From AcAMD-5 sp044343935 (GTDB lineage: Bacteria; Actinomycetota; Actinomycetes; S36-B12; UBA5976), in contig JBIJDU010000004.1 of assembly GCA_044343935.1 (NCBI GenBank), forward strand, positions 3,929 to 67,928: 64,000 nucleotides of DNA, written 5' to 3'. The stretch's first letter is position 1; every line of letters starts with the position of its first letter. A model generated the notes under the pieces. The model saw nothing but the letters and a program-made list of their open reading frames with translations. It did no database searches and was not told where the DNA came from. Positions 16,678 to 25,362 of the stretch are shown in pieces. A program made the translations under genes and the position numbers.

Positions 16678-17520
16678 ATGTTAAAAGTTGCACTTCCAAA
16701 CAAAGGGCAGTTGGCCGAACCAGCAGCTCAGATGCTAAAAGAAGCCGGTTATTTAAAAAATGCACAAAGCAAGAATCTTGTCGTTCTTGATCGTGAAAAC
16801 GATGTTGAATTCTTCTTCCTACGGCCCAAAGATATTGCTGTATATGTTGCAACCGGCACATTAGATCTGGGAATAACTGGACAAGATATGGTTTTAGACA
16901 GTGGAGTTTCTGCTAATGAGATATTGAAATTGGGTTTTGGCAAAGCCTTTTTTGCTATTGCAGGTAAGTCTGATAACACGGATATCAAATCATTGAATGG
17001 TTCGCGGATAGCAACTTCTTACGCTGGAGTGTTGTCCGCTTGGCTAAAGACGAATTCCATTAAGGCCGAAATTATTAAGCTTGATGGTGCAGTCGAGAAC
17101 GCAGTTCAGTTAGATGTGGCTGATTACATTGCGGATGTGGTTGCCACCGGAACAACTTTGCAGCTGGCTGGTTTAAAGTTAATTGGTGATCCCATCATGC
17201 ATTCACAGGCAGTTCTGATTTCACGCAGCGATTACTCGGGGTCGGAGATTACCGAGCGGTTTGTTCGCAGATTGAACAGTGTAATTGTGGCCCGAGACTA
17301 TGTACTGATGGATTATGACATTCCAACCGATCTGGTTGCTGCCGCGTGTGAAGTTACGCCAGGCTTTGAAAGCCCGACCATCGCGGCCTTGCGTGATCCG
17401 AAGTGGAGTGCCATCCGAGTGATGGTGCCGGCAGCGCGGGTGCATCAGATTATGGATGAGTTGTATCAAATTGGGGCTAAGGGGATTTTGGTCACTGATA
17501 TCTCTGCTTGTCGACTGTAG
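16678..17520 (+). CDS. hisG: ATP phosphoribosyltransferase, long form
   Basis: HisG commits PRPP and ATP to histidine synthesis. At 280 aa it is the long form, with a C-terminal regulatory domain (about residues 205-280), so feedback inhibition by histidine is expected without a HisZ partner. It starts M-L-K-V-A-L-P-N-K-G, and the PRPP loop region reads D-V-V-A-T-G-T-T-L. AAGGA precedes the ATG. Other his genes are not in this window. Confidence 0.96.
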   Translation: MLKVALPNKGQLAEPAAQMLKEAGYLKNAQSKNLVVLDRENDVEFFFLRPKDIAVYVATGTLDLGITGQDMVLDSGVSANEILKLGFGKAFFAIAGKSDNTDIKSLNGSRIATSYAGVLSAWLKTNSIKAEIIKLDGAVENAVQLDVADYIADVVATGTTLQLAGLKLIGDPIMHSQAVLISRSDYSGSEITERFVRRLNSVIVARDYVLMDYDIPTDLVAAACEVTPGFESPTIAALRDPKWSAIRVMVPAARVHQIMDELYQIGAKGILVTDISACRL

Positions 17521-17526
17521 GCCAGA

Positions 17527-17554
17527 TTGGGCCCAGCTGGCCGTCTGCTATCCT
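17527..17554 (+). promoter_or_regulatory. Candidate promoter of the infC-rpmI-rplT operon
   Basis: TTGGGC (17527-17532) and TATCCT (17549-17554) are separated by 16 bases, within the gap after hisG. This gives a leader of roughly 140 bases before the infC start. Only the -10 is close to consensus, so the call is tentative. Confidence 0.35.
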
Positions 17555-17702
17555 CGTACCTGACCGGCTAGGAAACTAGTCAAAGTGGAGCATTCCCACC
17601 TGCATGCCTAAGGGCTGCTGGTTTGGTCCAGAGTTGCTATTGCGACTATTGGAGCTGCGTCACCTTGGCTGTTACTTACCAAAAGTAAGCATGGGAGGCT
17701 GT
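17555..17702 (+). promoter_or_regulatory. Structured 5' leader of infC
   Basis: The leader contains a GNRA-type hairpin (17566-17581, stem GGCTAG/CTAGTC, loop GAAA). A second hairpin, stem TTACTT (17672-17677) with AAGTAA (17683-17688), ends just before the Shine-Dalgarno GGGAGG (17693-17698). infC-rpmI-rplT operons are commonly autoregulated through their leaders (IF3 at its start codon, or L20). This leader may do the same, but no known riboswitch-like family was recognised. Confidence 0.35.
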
Positions 17703-18272
17703 ATTAGCGCTGAACCAAGGATCAATGACCGCATTCGTGTGCCTGAGGTCAGATTGATTGGTCCAGAGGGTGAACAAGTGGGCGTAGTTTCAATAGACGC
17801 CGCACTCAAGTTAGCTCTGGATAATGATTTGGATCTCGTAGAGATTGCGCCAGACGCAGTCCCACCCGTTTGCAAGGTGATGGATTTTGGCAAATACAAA
17901 TATGAATTAGCACAAAAAGCACGCGAAGCTAAACGCAATCAGGTGCAAACCGTGATCAAAGAAATCAAACTTAGACCAAAGATTGATGATCATGATTACA
18001 TCACAAAAAAAGGGCATGTGGAGCGGTTTTTGAAGCATGGTGACAAAGTCAAAGTAACCATAATGTTTCGTGGCCGCGAACAATCTCGGCCTGAAATTGG
18101 TTTGCGATTATTGTCAAGATTGGCTGAGGATATAACTGAGGTTGGATTCGTTGAGTCAACTCCAAAACAGGACGGTCGAAACATGGTCATGGTGATAGCA
18201 CCAGTTCGAAAAGGTGCGAAGCCGAAACCAAAAAAGGTTGCAGAGAACGCACCAGAAGATACAGGGAATTAG
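17703..18272 (+). CDS. infC: Translation initiation factor IF-3, ATT start codon
   Basis: IF3 prevents 30S-50S joining and checks start-codon fidelity. I place the start at ATT (17703): GGGAGG lies 4 bases upstream, and the product then begins x-S-A-E-P-R-I-N-D-R-I-R, aligned with other actinobacterial IF3 proteins. The frame stays open back to an ATG at 17604, but that extension (Leu- and Cys-rich) is unlike IF3 and contains the translated Shine-Dalgarno as Met-Gly-Gly. From ATT the protein is 189 aa. It has the N-domain V-P-E-V-R-L-I-G, the linker K-Y-K-Y-E, and the C-domain M-F-R-G-R-E-Q-S-R-P. A rare start codon on infC is the basis of autoregulation in E. coli. Confidence 0.9.
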   Translation: MSAEPRINDRIRVPEVRLIGPEGEQVGVVSIDAALKLALDNDLDLVEIAPDAVPPVCKVMDFGKYKYELAQKAREAKRNQVQTVIKEIKLRPKIDDHDYITKKGHVERFLKHGDKVKVTIMFRGREQSRPEIGLRLLSRLAEDITEVGFVESTPKQDGRNMVMVIAPVRKGAKPKPKKVAENAPEDTGN

Positions 18273-18284
18273 GAAGGAAACAAG

Positions 18285-18482
18285 ATGCCAAAGATAAAGA
18301 CACATAGCAGAGCAAAGAAAACCTACCGCGTAACGGGTACCGGCAAGATCACCCATGAGAAGAGCAACATGCGACATCTCATGACCGGAAAGCCATCTAA
18401 GCGAACCCGACGACTAGAAAAAGATGCTGTCGTTAAAGAGCCAAACGTTAAGCGTACGTTGCGACTATTAGGTAAGCGCTAA
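18285..18482 (+). CDS. rpmI: Ribosomal protein bL35
   Basis: This is a 65 aa, very basic large-subunit protein starting M-P-K-I-K-T-H-S-R-A-K-K, with the G-K-I-T-H-E-K-S and K-R-T-R-R-L segments of bL35. A strong Shine-Dalgarno (GGAAGGA) precedes the ATG. It is the middle gene of infC-rpmI-rplT, so its expression is presumably tied to the infC leader. Confidence 0.97.
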   Translation: MPKIKTHSRAKKTYRVTGTGKITHEKSNMRHLMTGKPSKRTRRLEKDAVVKEPNVKRTLRLLGKR

Positions 18483-18505
18483 TTTAGAAATTTAAGGAGA
18501 AGATA

Positions 18506-18868
18506 ATGGCAAGAGTAAAACGCGGTGTAAATGCGGCTAAAAAGCGTCGTACCACGCTCGAGCGGGCAAGTGGCTATCGTGGTCAACGATCACGGCTTTA
18601 CCGAAAAGCCAAAGAGCAAGTTACTCACTCGCTGGTTTATTCCTACGGGGATCGACGAACCCTTAAGGGGGATATGCGACGACTCTGGATCACCAGAATA
18701 AATGCTGCAAGCCGTGCGAACGGCATGACTTATAACCGCTTCATGCAGGGATTGAAGGCAGCAAATATCGAGGTGGATCGCAGAATGTTGGCAGAGATCG
18801 CTGTTTCTGACCCGGAAACCTTTACCAAATTAGTTGCTGCAAGTCGGGCTGCTCTTCCTAGCGCATAA
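18506..18868 (+). CDS. rplT: Ribosomal protein bL20
   Basis: This 120 aa protein is essential for early 50S assembly and often represses its own operon. The sequence M-A-R-V-K-R-G-V-N-A, A-S-G-Y-R-G-Q-R-S-R, and the W-I-T-R-I-N-A-A-S-R-A-N-G segment are diagnostic. AAGGAG lies just before the ATG. It is followed at once by an rRNA methyltransferase gene, as in mycobacteria. Confidence 0.98.
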   Translation: MARVKRGVNAAKKRRTTLERASGYRGQRSRLYRKAKEQVTHSLVYSYGDRRTLKGDMRRLWITRINAASRANGMTYNRFMQGLKAANIEVDRRMLAEIAVSDPETFTKLVAASRAALPSA

Positions 18869-18871
18869 CTG

Positions 18872-19651
18872 ATGGTCAGCGTTACTGCTGAAAGCTTGAT
18901 CAAACAAGCAAAACGGCTAAAGCGGAAGACTGAACGGGAACGTATTGGTTTCTTCATTGTGGAAGGAAAACAAAACGTCGATGCGGCCATTGCAGCTGGC
19001 GCTCAAATCATAGGCTTGTTAACAACTGAGAGCGGCTTGCAATTTCCTATTGCCGGCGAATGGCCAACTTTTGCTATCTCGGCGAAGCAGTTCCGTGAAG
19101 TTTCCGACACGGTTACGCCTCAGGGATTGTTGGCCATTGTAAAGAAACCTGATTACACGATTTCGGCACTTCCTAAAAATCCAAGAACTCTTGTCTATCT
19201 CGAGGTGATTCAAGATCCGGGAAATTTAGGCACAATTATTCGAACTGCTGATGCTTTCGGCGCAGACGGCGTGTTGTTGAGTCCTGGCTGCGTAGATCCG
19301 TTCAATGAGAAGTGCGTACGAAGTTCGGCCGGTAGCATTTTCAATTTACCGGTTATTTCAGAAATAGATTTAACCCAATTGCGTATACTGGCCAATAACT
19401 ATCAGGCGAAACTACTTGTTACCTCACTATTGGGAACAATCTTGCTCTCTGAAATTCAGATTTCGGATTACACCTGCACGATTTGGGCAATTGGCAACGA
19501 AGCAAATGGAATTTCACCCGAGTTGGCAAATATCGCAGATCAAACAATTAAGATCCCTATGCTTGGAAAGGCAGAATCGCTCAATGCGGCTATTGCCGCG
19601 GCGGTGTGTCTTTATGCGTCAGCCAGCTATATCTCAACCCTGAAAGCCTAG
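18872..19651 (+). CDS. SpoU/TrmH-family 23S rRNA 2'-O-methyltransferase (TsnR-like)
   Basis: This is a SPOUT-class methyltransferase of 259 aa. The three knot motifs are clear: motif 1 D-P-G-N-L-G-T-I-I-R-T-A-D-A-F-G, motif 2 A-I-G-N-E-A-N-G-I-S, and motif 3 I-P-M-L-G-K-A-E-S-L-N. An N-terminal substrate-binding domain precedes them (about residues 1-105). The position after rplT and before pheS matches the M. tuberculosis tsnR gene. The family modifies ribose in 23S rRNA or tRNA; the exact nucleotide cannot be read from sequence. Confidence 0.9.
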   Translation: MVSVTAESLIKQAKRLKRKTERERIGFFIVEGKQNVDAAIAAGAQIIGLLTTESGLQFPIAGEWPTFAISAKQFREVSDTVTPQGLLAIVKKPDYTISALPKNPRTLVYLEVIQDPGNLGTIIRTADAFGADGVLLSPGCVDPFNEKCVRSSAGSIFNLPVISEIDLTQLRILANNYQAKLLVTSLLGTILLSEIQISDYTCTIWAIGNEANGISPELANIADQTIKIPMLGKAESLNAAIAAAVCLYASASYISTLKA

Positions 19652-19654
19652 AAT
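19649..19654 (+). promoter_or_regulatory. Putative -10 box of a leaderless pheS transcript
   Basis: TAGAAT begins exactly 12 bases before the pheS ATG (19661) and includes the stop codon of the upstream gene. No Shine-Dalgarno is present. Its sequence and spacing are identical to the def promoter at 9631. Confidence 0.5.
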
Positions 19655-19660
19655 TCACAG

Positions 19661-20695
19661 ATGAATAATCCGCCCACTGCGAAAAGGTTGAACCTGGATG
19701 AATTAGCAACGATTCGAGAAGTTGCTGCGGCAGCAATTTTGGCCGCATCTGATTTAGAGGACTTAAAGTCAGTACGGCTGGCGCATCTAGGTGATAAATC
19801 ACCTATCGCACTAGCGAATCGCGAGCTCGGAAAATTAGCGGCTGAAGATAAAGCCAAATTTGGCGCTGCGATAGGTGAACATCGAAAATTTTTGACAGAT
19901 TTACACGAACAAAAACAAACTGAACTTCAGTCCAAGCGTGATGAACAAATCTTAACCTTGGAACGAGTTGATGTTTCGTTGGCAGGTTTGAATCTTGAGC
20001 GCGGTGGAATTCACCCATTAACCGCTACTATGAATCGCATTATTGAAATTTTCGTAGCAATGGGATACCAAGTTGATGAAGGTCCTGAAGCTGAAGCCGA
20101 ACTTTTGAATTTCGATGCTTTAAATATTCCTACAAACCATCCAGCCCGTTCCATGCAGGATACCTTTTACATAGAGAGCCCTAATTCAGGAATAGTACTG
20201 CGTACCCAAACCTCACCTGTTCAAATTAGATCACTATTAAAAAGAGATTTACCTGTTTATGTGATTTCGCCAGGCAAAGTATTTCGCTCAGATGAACTTG
20301 ATCAGACCCACACGCCAGTTTTTCATCAAGTGGAAGGATTGGTAGTCGATAAAGGGATCGGCATGGCTGAACTAAAAGGGACAATTGACCATTTTGCTAA
20401 AGAAATGTTTGGCTCAAATGTTAAAACGAGATTACGTCCATCGTATTTTCCATTCACTGAACCAAGCGCGGAAATGGATGTTTACTTTCAAGATCGCTGG
20501 GTTGAATGGGGTGGTTGCGGGGTAGTAAATCCAAAAGTTTTAGCAGCAGTTGGTATTGATCCAACAATTTATTCTGGTTTTGCATTCGGTATGGGTATTG
20601 AGCGCACCTTAATGTTTCGCAATGGGGTATCTGACATGCGAGATATGGTTGAGGGAGACGTTAGATTCACCAAGATGTTTGGAGCTATCTCATAA
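19661..20695 (+). CDS. pheS: Phenylalanyl-tRNA synthetase alpha subunit
   Basis: PheS is the catalytic subunit of the alpha2-beta2 synthetase charging tRNA-Phe. After an N-terminal coiled-coil arm (about residues 1-105) come the class II motifs: motif 2 region F-R-S-D-E-L-D-Q-T-H-T-P-V-F-H-Q-V-E-G and motif 3 G-F-A-F-G-M-G-I-E-R. Length is 344 aa. The stop overlaps the pheT ATG by one base (TAATG). Confidence 0.98.
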   Translation: MNNPPTAKRLNLDELATIREVAAAAILAASDLEDLKSVRLAHLGDKSPIALANRELGKLAAEDKAKFGAAIGEHRKFLTDLHEQKQTELQSKRDEQILTLERVDVSLAGLNLERGGIHPLTATMNRIIEIFVAMGYQVDEGPEAEAELLNFDALNIPTNHPARSMQDTFYIESPNSGIVLRTQTSPVQIRSLLKRDLPVYVISPGKVFRSDELDQTHTPVFHQVEGLVVDKGIGMAELKGTIDHFAKEMFGSNVKTRLRPSYFPFTEPSAEMDVYFQDRWVEWGGCGVVNPKVLAAVGIDPTIYSGFAFGMGIERTLMFRNGVSDMRDMVEGDVRFTKMFGAIS

Positions 20696-23151
20696 TGAAA
20701 GCCCCACTTACTTGGCTTGTTGAATTCATTGATAATGGTGATCAAATTTCCGTCAGTCAGGCAACAGAAGCTTTTACAAAACTTGGTTTTGAAGTTGAAG
20801 ATGTTATTGAAATTGGCCAAGGATTGATCGGTCCAATTGTGATTGGAAAAGTTCTCGAGATTGAAGAATTGACCGAATTCAAGAAACCAATTCGCTATTG
20901 TTTAGTTCAAGTTGGGCCATCTCCAGACCAAGTAAATGGAATAGTTTGTGGCGCTTCTAATTTTTCTGTTGGTGATTTAGTTGTAGTGGCTCTTCCTGGT
21001 GCAGTTTTACCTGGCGATTTTCAGATTAGCAAACGTGAAACTTATGGAAAAGTGTCAAACGGCATGATTTGCAGCCTTCGGGAGTTAGGTATTGGGGAAG
21101 ATCACAGTGGTATTTTGGTTTTACCCGATTCATTTCCGATCGGCATAGATGCTGTGGCTGAGCTAGGTCTGCATGACTATGTATTTGATTTATCAGTTTT
21201 ACCAGATCGTGGTTATGCCTTGAGCATCAGAGGTTTGGCGAGAGAACTTGCGATTATTACCAACGATACTTACCGCGACCCAATTAGTTTAATACCGAGA
21301 TTGGATTTGACAGCCGACGATTCGGTGTCGGCAACCATCTCTGCCAAAGAAGATTGCACGTCACTGTATTTGACTACATTGACTAATTTCGATCCTGCTG
21401 CGGTAACTCCGTGGGAAATTCAACGAAAATTGCTACTTGCCGGAATGCGCTCCATTTCGCTGGCTGTAGATATCACTAACTTTGTCATGTTAGAAATCGG
21501 TCAACCGCTACACGCTTTTGACAAAGCAAGCCTAAGGGGCGGAATTAAGATCCGATATGCAAATTCAAGTGAAGATCTAGAAACACTTGACCATCAAGTT
21601 CGGGCACTTGCATCAACCGATTTAGTTGTTGCCGACGAAGTGAAAGCGTTATCGCTGGCCGGAATTATGGGTGGTGTGACCAGCGAGATATCAAGTAATA
21701 CAACTGAGGTAGTGCTGGAAGCAGCTCATTTTACTGCTGAGCGAGTAGCCGAATCTGCACGTCGTCACATTATTTCTAGTGAAGCTAGTCGACGGTTTGA
21801 GCGAGGCGTTGATCCAAACATTGCCCAAGCTGCATCTGATTTAGCTTGTTCGCTCTTAGTTAAATACGGCTCGGCAAAAGTAGTAGGCCGAAGTAGTGTC
21901 TCAAAGCAGACCGAACCTGGCAATATTAAACTCGACAAAACGAAATTGGATGAAATAGCTGGTTACAATATATCAATAACCGAAGTTAAACGGGTGCTCA
22001 ATGCAATTGGCTGTTCTCTTTTTGTACAAGATAATTTATTAGTTACTGTCCCGAGTTGGCGACCAGATTTAATAACTACCAATGACTTGGCTGAAGAGGT
22101 TTTGCGTATCACTGGTTATGATTTGATCCCAACCAAGTTACCAGCAGCGCCGGCTGGCAAGGGGTTAACCCAAAAACAACGCCTGTTGGGCCAGATACGT
22201 ACTTACTTGGCTTCTGTGGGCTTATCGGAAATTCTAAATTATCCATTTTGCTCAGCAGAACAGATGAAATCTTTTGCTGAGAATAGGCCGGAAGCTTTGG
22301 TAAAGATAGCAAATCCCTTGTCTGAGCAAGAACCATATTTACGTAATTCTTTGCTACCGGGGATGCTAGCTGCTTATCAACGTAATTTAGGACGAGGGAA
22401 TTCAAACATTTCAATATTCGAAGTGGGAAGTGTTTTTATTGGTAAATCAGAACAAGTATTACCGAAACCTCAACTCCCGCTCACGTCATCTAGTTTGTTG
22501 GAGATTGATTTATCGCTACCAAATCAGCCTCTATTTTTTGCTATTTTGTTAGCGGGTGAAAAGGAATCACAAAATCCGATAAAGACATTAGATAATTGGC
22601 AATGGTTTGATTCAATCGCGCTAGTCAGTTCGATTCTGGATCAGTTATCTATTGAGTTTGATATTCGCGCCGGCGAAGCACCCGGTTTCCATCCTGGTCG
22701 CACTGCTGAAATATGGGCATCGAATGAATTAGTTGGGATAGCAGGGGAGTTACATCCAAAGATTCAGGAAGAAATTGGATCAGCAAGTCGAATTGCTTTA
22801 GCGCAACTTAATTTTGATGTGATTGCACAGGTTGTGCCGATGACTGTATCTGCCAAAAGAATGTCTAATTATCCAGTAGCAAAAGAAGATCTGGCCGTTG
22901 TAGTACCAGAAGAGCTACCGATTGCAAAGATCCTAACTTCTATTGCCTCGTTGCAGCTAAAGGAGTTGGAGTCGGTTGAGGTTTTTGACATCTACCAAGG
23001 TTCGCAGATTCAAGCGGGGAGCAAATCGGTAGCGTTGGCACTTAAATTTCGAGCCGTAGACCACACCCTTTCAGCCGATGAAATTTCGAGCCTAAAAGGC
23101 AAAATCCTCGATACCTTGAAGAGTAATCACCAGGCGGAACTTCGAGAATAA
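20695..23151 (+). CDS. pheT: Phenylalanyl-tRNA synthetase beta subunit
   Basis: PheT is the structural and editing subunit, 818 aa. Domains in order are the N-terminal tRNA-binding EMAP-like fold (about 40-150), the B3/B4 editing domain, B5 domains, the catalytic-like core (about 480-690), and the C-terminal ferredoxin-fold anticodon-binding domain (last ~95 residues, from M-S-N-Y-P-V-A-K-E-D-L-A). All are visible, so the protein is complete. Confidence 0.97.
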   Translation: MKAPLTWLVEFIDNGDQISVSQATEAFTKLGFEVEDVIEIGQGLIGPIVIGKVLEIEELTEFKKPIRYCLVQVGPSPDQVNGIVCGASNFSVGDLVVVALPGAVLPGDFQISKRETYGKVSNGMICSLRELGIGEDHSGILVLPDSFPIGIDAVAELGLHDYVFDLSVLPDRGYALSIRGLARELAIITNDTYRDPISLIPRLDLTADDSVSATISAKEDCTSLYLTTLTNFDPAAVTPWEIQRKLLLAGMRSISLAVDITNFVMLEIGQPLHAFDKASLRGGIKIRYANSSEDLETLDHQVRALASTDLVVADEVKALSLAGIMGGVTSEISSNTTEVVLEAAHFTAERVAESARRHIISSEASRRFERGVDPNIAQAASDLACSLLVKYGSAKVVGRSSVSKQTEPGNIKLDKTKLDEIAGYNISITEVKRVLNAIGCSLFVQDNLLVTVPSWRPDLITTNDLAEEVLRITGYDLIPTKLPAAPAGKGLTQKQRLLGQIRTYLASVGLSEILNYPFCSAEQMKSFAENRPEALVKIANPLSEQEPYLRNSLLPGMLAAYQRNLGRGNSNISIFEVGSVFIGKSEQVLPKPQLPLTSSSLLEIDLSLPNQPLFFAILLAGEKESQNPIKTLDNWQWFDSIALVSSILDQLSIEFDIRAGEAPGFHPGRTAEIWASNELVGIAGELHPKIQEEIGSASRIALAQLNFDVIAQVVPMTVSAKRMSNYPVAKEDLAVVVPEELPIAKILTSIASLQLKELESVEVFDIYQGSQIQAGSKSVALALKFRAVDHTLSADEISSLKGKILDTLKSNHQAELRE

Positions 23152-23156
23152 CCCCC

Positions 23157-23176
23157 TTATTCACTTTATTGAATAA
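23157..23176 (+). promoter_or_regulatory. Candidate ArgR operator (ARG box) upstream of argC
   Basis: TTATTCA and TGAATAA form a perfect 7-base inverted repeat around a 6-base centre. The right half continues as TGAATAAAAATG, close to the known AhrC/ArgR box pattern TGAATAAAAAT-x-C-A. It lies between the proposed -35 and -10 of argC, so bound ArgR (encoded downstream at 27329) would block RNA polymerase. Confidence 0.6.
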
Positions 23177-23188
23177 AAATGGTATACT
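23160..23188 (+). promoter_or_regulatory. argC promoter, probably leaderless
   Basis: TTCACT (23160-23165) and TATACT (23183-23188) are 17 bases apart, with TG one base before the -10 (extended form). The -10 begins exactly 12 bases before the ATG at 23195, and there is no Shine-Dalgarno, so the mRNA should start at the start codon. Confidence 0.6.
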
Positions 23189-23194
23189 TTCGAG

Positions 23195-24220
23195 ATGTTA
23201 CGAACTGTGGTGATAGGTGCCTCTGGCTATGCCGGCGGGGAGCTGCTGCGTCTCATTGATGGGCATCCTGGGTTGAAACTAACCCATGCGGTGGCTAATT
23301 CGCTGGTGGGTGAGCAGATCGGGAAAATATTTCCAAATCTGAACTTAACACCTAAAACATTTGTTGCTGTATCTGAGGTTGATTTCACGGAAGTGGATGC
23401 GGTTTTCTTGGCTTTACCTCATGGCGAATCAAGTAAGTTGATAACTCAGTTGCCAAGCCACCTTCTTTTAGTTGATCTAGGTGCAGACTATCGGCTTAAA
23501 AGCGATAGAGCATGGAAAGATTTTTATCCCGGTGACTACGTCGGGGAGTTAACTTATGGTTTAGCAGATATCCCAAGCTTTCATCAAGAGATTTCGGCAC
23601 AGACGCGAATTGCCAATCCCGGTTGCTATGCCACGGCCATAAATCTTTCACTTGCGCCATTTGTACAAAATTCAGATTTTGCAGCCGGAGTTATTAGTGT
23701 CGTGGCAACGTCAGGTACTTCTGGCGCTGGTCGAAAAGCGTCCACTGATCTAATCACTGCGGAAAATATGAACAACATGTCGGCATACAAAGTAGGTGGA
23801 AAACACCAGCATACCCCTGAGATTGAGCAATTTTTATCGAATATGTCGCAACGAGAGATAAAGATTAATTTCACTCCAATACTTGCACCAATGCCGAGGG
23901 GGATACTTGCAGTTAGTCATGTTCAGCTTGTTAAAGAGATTTCGGAACAAGAGTTACGTGATCAATTTATTTCTTTTTACGACAATAATGTCTTTGTGAA
24001 ATTACTTGCAGATCAAGAACAACCTCAAACTAAAGCGGTAGTAGGAACAAATAATGCGCATTTTCAAGTTTCTGTAGATAAACGAACAAATCAAGTTGTA
24101 ATTACTGCGGTGATTGATAATCTGATAAAGGGGGCAGCCGGCCAGGCTATTCAAAACCTTAATCTTATGGCTGGTTTTGATTATGACACTGGCTTGAAAG
24201 CAGTAGGTGTATATCCGTGA
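23195..24220 (+). CDS. argC: N-acetyl-gamma-glutamyl-phosphate reductase
   Basis: ArgC reduces N-acetylglutamyl phosphate to the semialdehyde with NADPH. The N-terminal Rossmann motif is G-A-S-G-Y-A-G-G-E (residues 8-16), and catalytic Cys144 lies in N-P-G-C-Y-A-T-A. Length is 341 aa. It is the first gene of the arginine operon, behind the only clear promoter and operator in the cluster. Confidence 0.97.
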   Translation: MLRTVVIGASGYAGGELLRLIDGHPGLKLTHAVANSLVGEQIGKIFPNLNLTPKTFVAVSEVDFTEVDAVFLALPHGESSKLITQLPSHLLLVDLGADYRLKSDRAWKDFYPGDYVGELTYGLADIPSFHQEISAQTRIANPGCYATAINLSLAPFVQNSDFAAGVISVVATSGTSGAGRKASTDLITAENMNNMSAYKVGGKHQHTPEIEQFLSNMSQREIKINFTPILAPMPRGILAVSHVQLVKEISEQELRDQFISFYDNNVFVKLLADQEQPQTKAVVGTNNAHFQVSVDKRTNQVVITAVIDNLIKGAAGQAIQNLNLMAGFDYDTGLKAVGVYP

Positions 24221-25362
24221 GTGTTTCTGCACCTGCAGGATTTCGAGCGATGGGTGTTTCCTGTGGTATCAAACCTGGCAAACTGGATTTAGCGTTAGTA
24301 CATAATTTAGGACCTAATTTTGATTTTGCTGCTGTTTTCACTACCAACGAAGTTAAAGCAGCTCCAGTTTTATGGTCTGAGCAGATTGCAAAAACTGATA
24401 AGGCTAGAGCGATATTGCTCAATAGCGGGGGTGCAAATGCGTGTACTGGGCCAGCCGGTTTTTCGGTGACTCATAATTCAGCAGAGTATTTAGCTGAGAA
24501 ACTTGGATTAGCACCCATTGATGTGGCTGTTTGCTCAACGGGCATAATCGGTGAACAACTTGATCTGATTAAGATCAAAACTGGAATCGATGCGCTCACT
24601 TCATCTTTTGATAATGATGGTGGACTTGCTGCCCAAGCAATATTAACCACCGACAGTAAACGTAAAGAAGTATTAGTTAACGGTAATGGTTACTCTATTG
24701 GGGGAATGGCAAAGGGCGCAGGGATGCTTGCGCCAAGTTTGGCAACAATGTTAGTGGTAATTACAACTGATGCTGATCTAAGTAAGGTTAATTTAAGTGT
24801 ATTGCTAAGGGTGGTTGCTAATAAGACTTTTAATAGGATATCAAGTGATGGCTGCACATCCACAAATGATTCAATCATGTTGATGGCTAATGGTTCCTCG
24901 AAAGTGTCACCAACTAGTGATGAATTTGAGAAACTACTCACCGAGGTCTGTTCATCTTTGGCCAACCAATTGATTCTCGACGCTGAAGGCGCAACAGTGT
25001 TTGTCGAATTGATTGTTGACAAGGCCAAATCCGAAAATCAGGCTGAGTTGGTTGCCAAAAAGGTGGCATCTGATTCGTTAGTAAAAACTGCACTTTTTGG
25101 CAGAGATCCCAATTGGGGTCGTGTTGCAGCAGCCGCAGGTTCGGCAGGCGCAGGTATCGATCCTAATTCTTTGGATGTTTACTTCAATGAGATACCGCTG
25201 TGTTTGAATGGTGCAGCAAATGGGGATAGGCATCGCGTTAAATTGAATAGTGAGACCATCAGAATTCGAGTTTCACTAAATCAAGGTAGTGCTGAGGTTA
25301 AATTCTTAACAACTGATCTAAGTACTAAGTATGTTTTAGAGAATTCGGAATATTCCTCATGA
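24217..25362 (+). CDS. argJ: Bifunctional ornithine acetyltransferase / N-acetylglutamate synthase
   Basis: ArgJ recycles the acetyl group from acetylornithine to glutamate and can also use acetyl-CoA. The autocleavage site is intact: K-G-A-G-M-L-A-P-S-L-A-T-M-L, with cleavage expected between A176 and T177, T177 then acting as nucleophile. Length is 381 aa. GTG at 24217 overlaps the argC stop (GTGA). Its presence means the pathway is cyclic and no ArgE is needed. Confidence 0.96.
   Translation: MSVSAPAGFRAMGVSCGIKPGKLDLALVHNLGPNFDFAAVFTTNEVKAAPVLWSEQIAKTDKARAILLNSGGANACTGPAGFSVTHNSAEYLAEKLGLAPIDVAVCSTGIIGEQLDLIKIKTGIDALTSSFDNDGGLAAQAILTTDSKRKEVLVNGNGYSIGGMAKGAGMLAPSLATMLVVITTDADLSKVNLSVLLRVVANKTFNRISSDGCTSTNDSIMLMANGSSKVSPTSDEFEKLLTEVCSSLANQLILDAEGATVFVELIVDKAKSENQAELVAKKVASDSLVKTALFGRDPNWGRVAAAAGSAGAGIDPNSLDVYFNEIPLCLNGAANGDRHRVKLNSETIRIRVSLNQGSAEVKFLTTDLSTKYVLENSEYSS

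Noticed and set aside
17604..17702. ATG-initiated N-terminal extension of IF3
   Set aside because: It has no Shine-Dalgarno, includes the translated SD of the real start, and is unlike any IF3 N-terminus.
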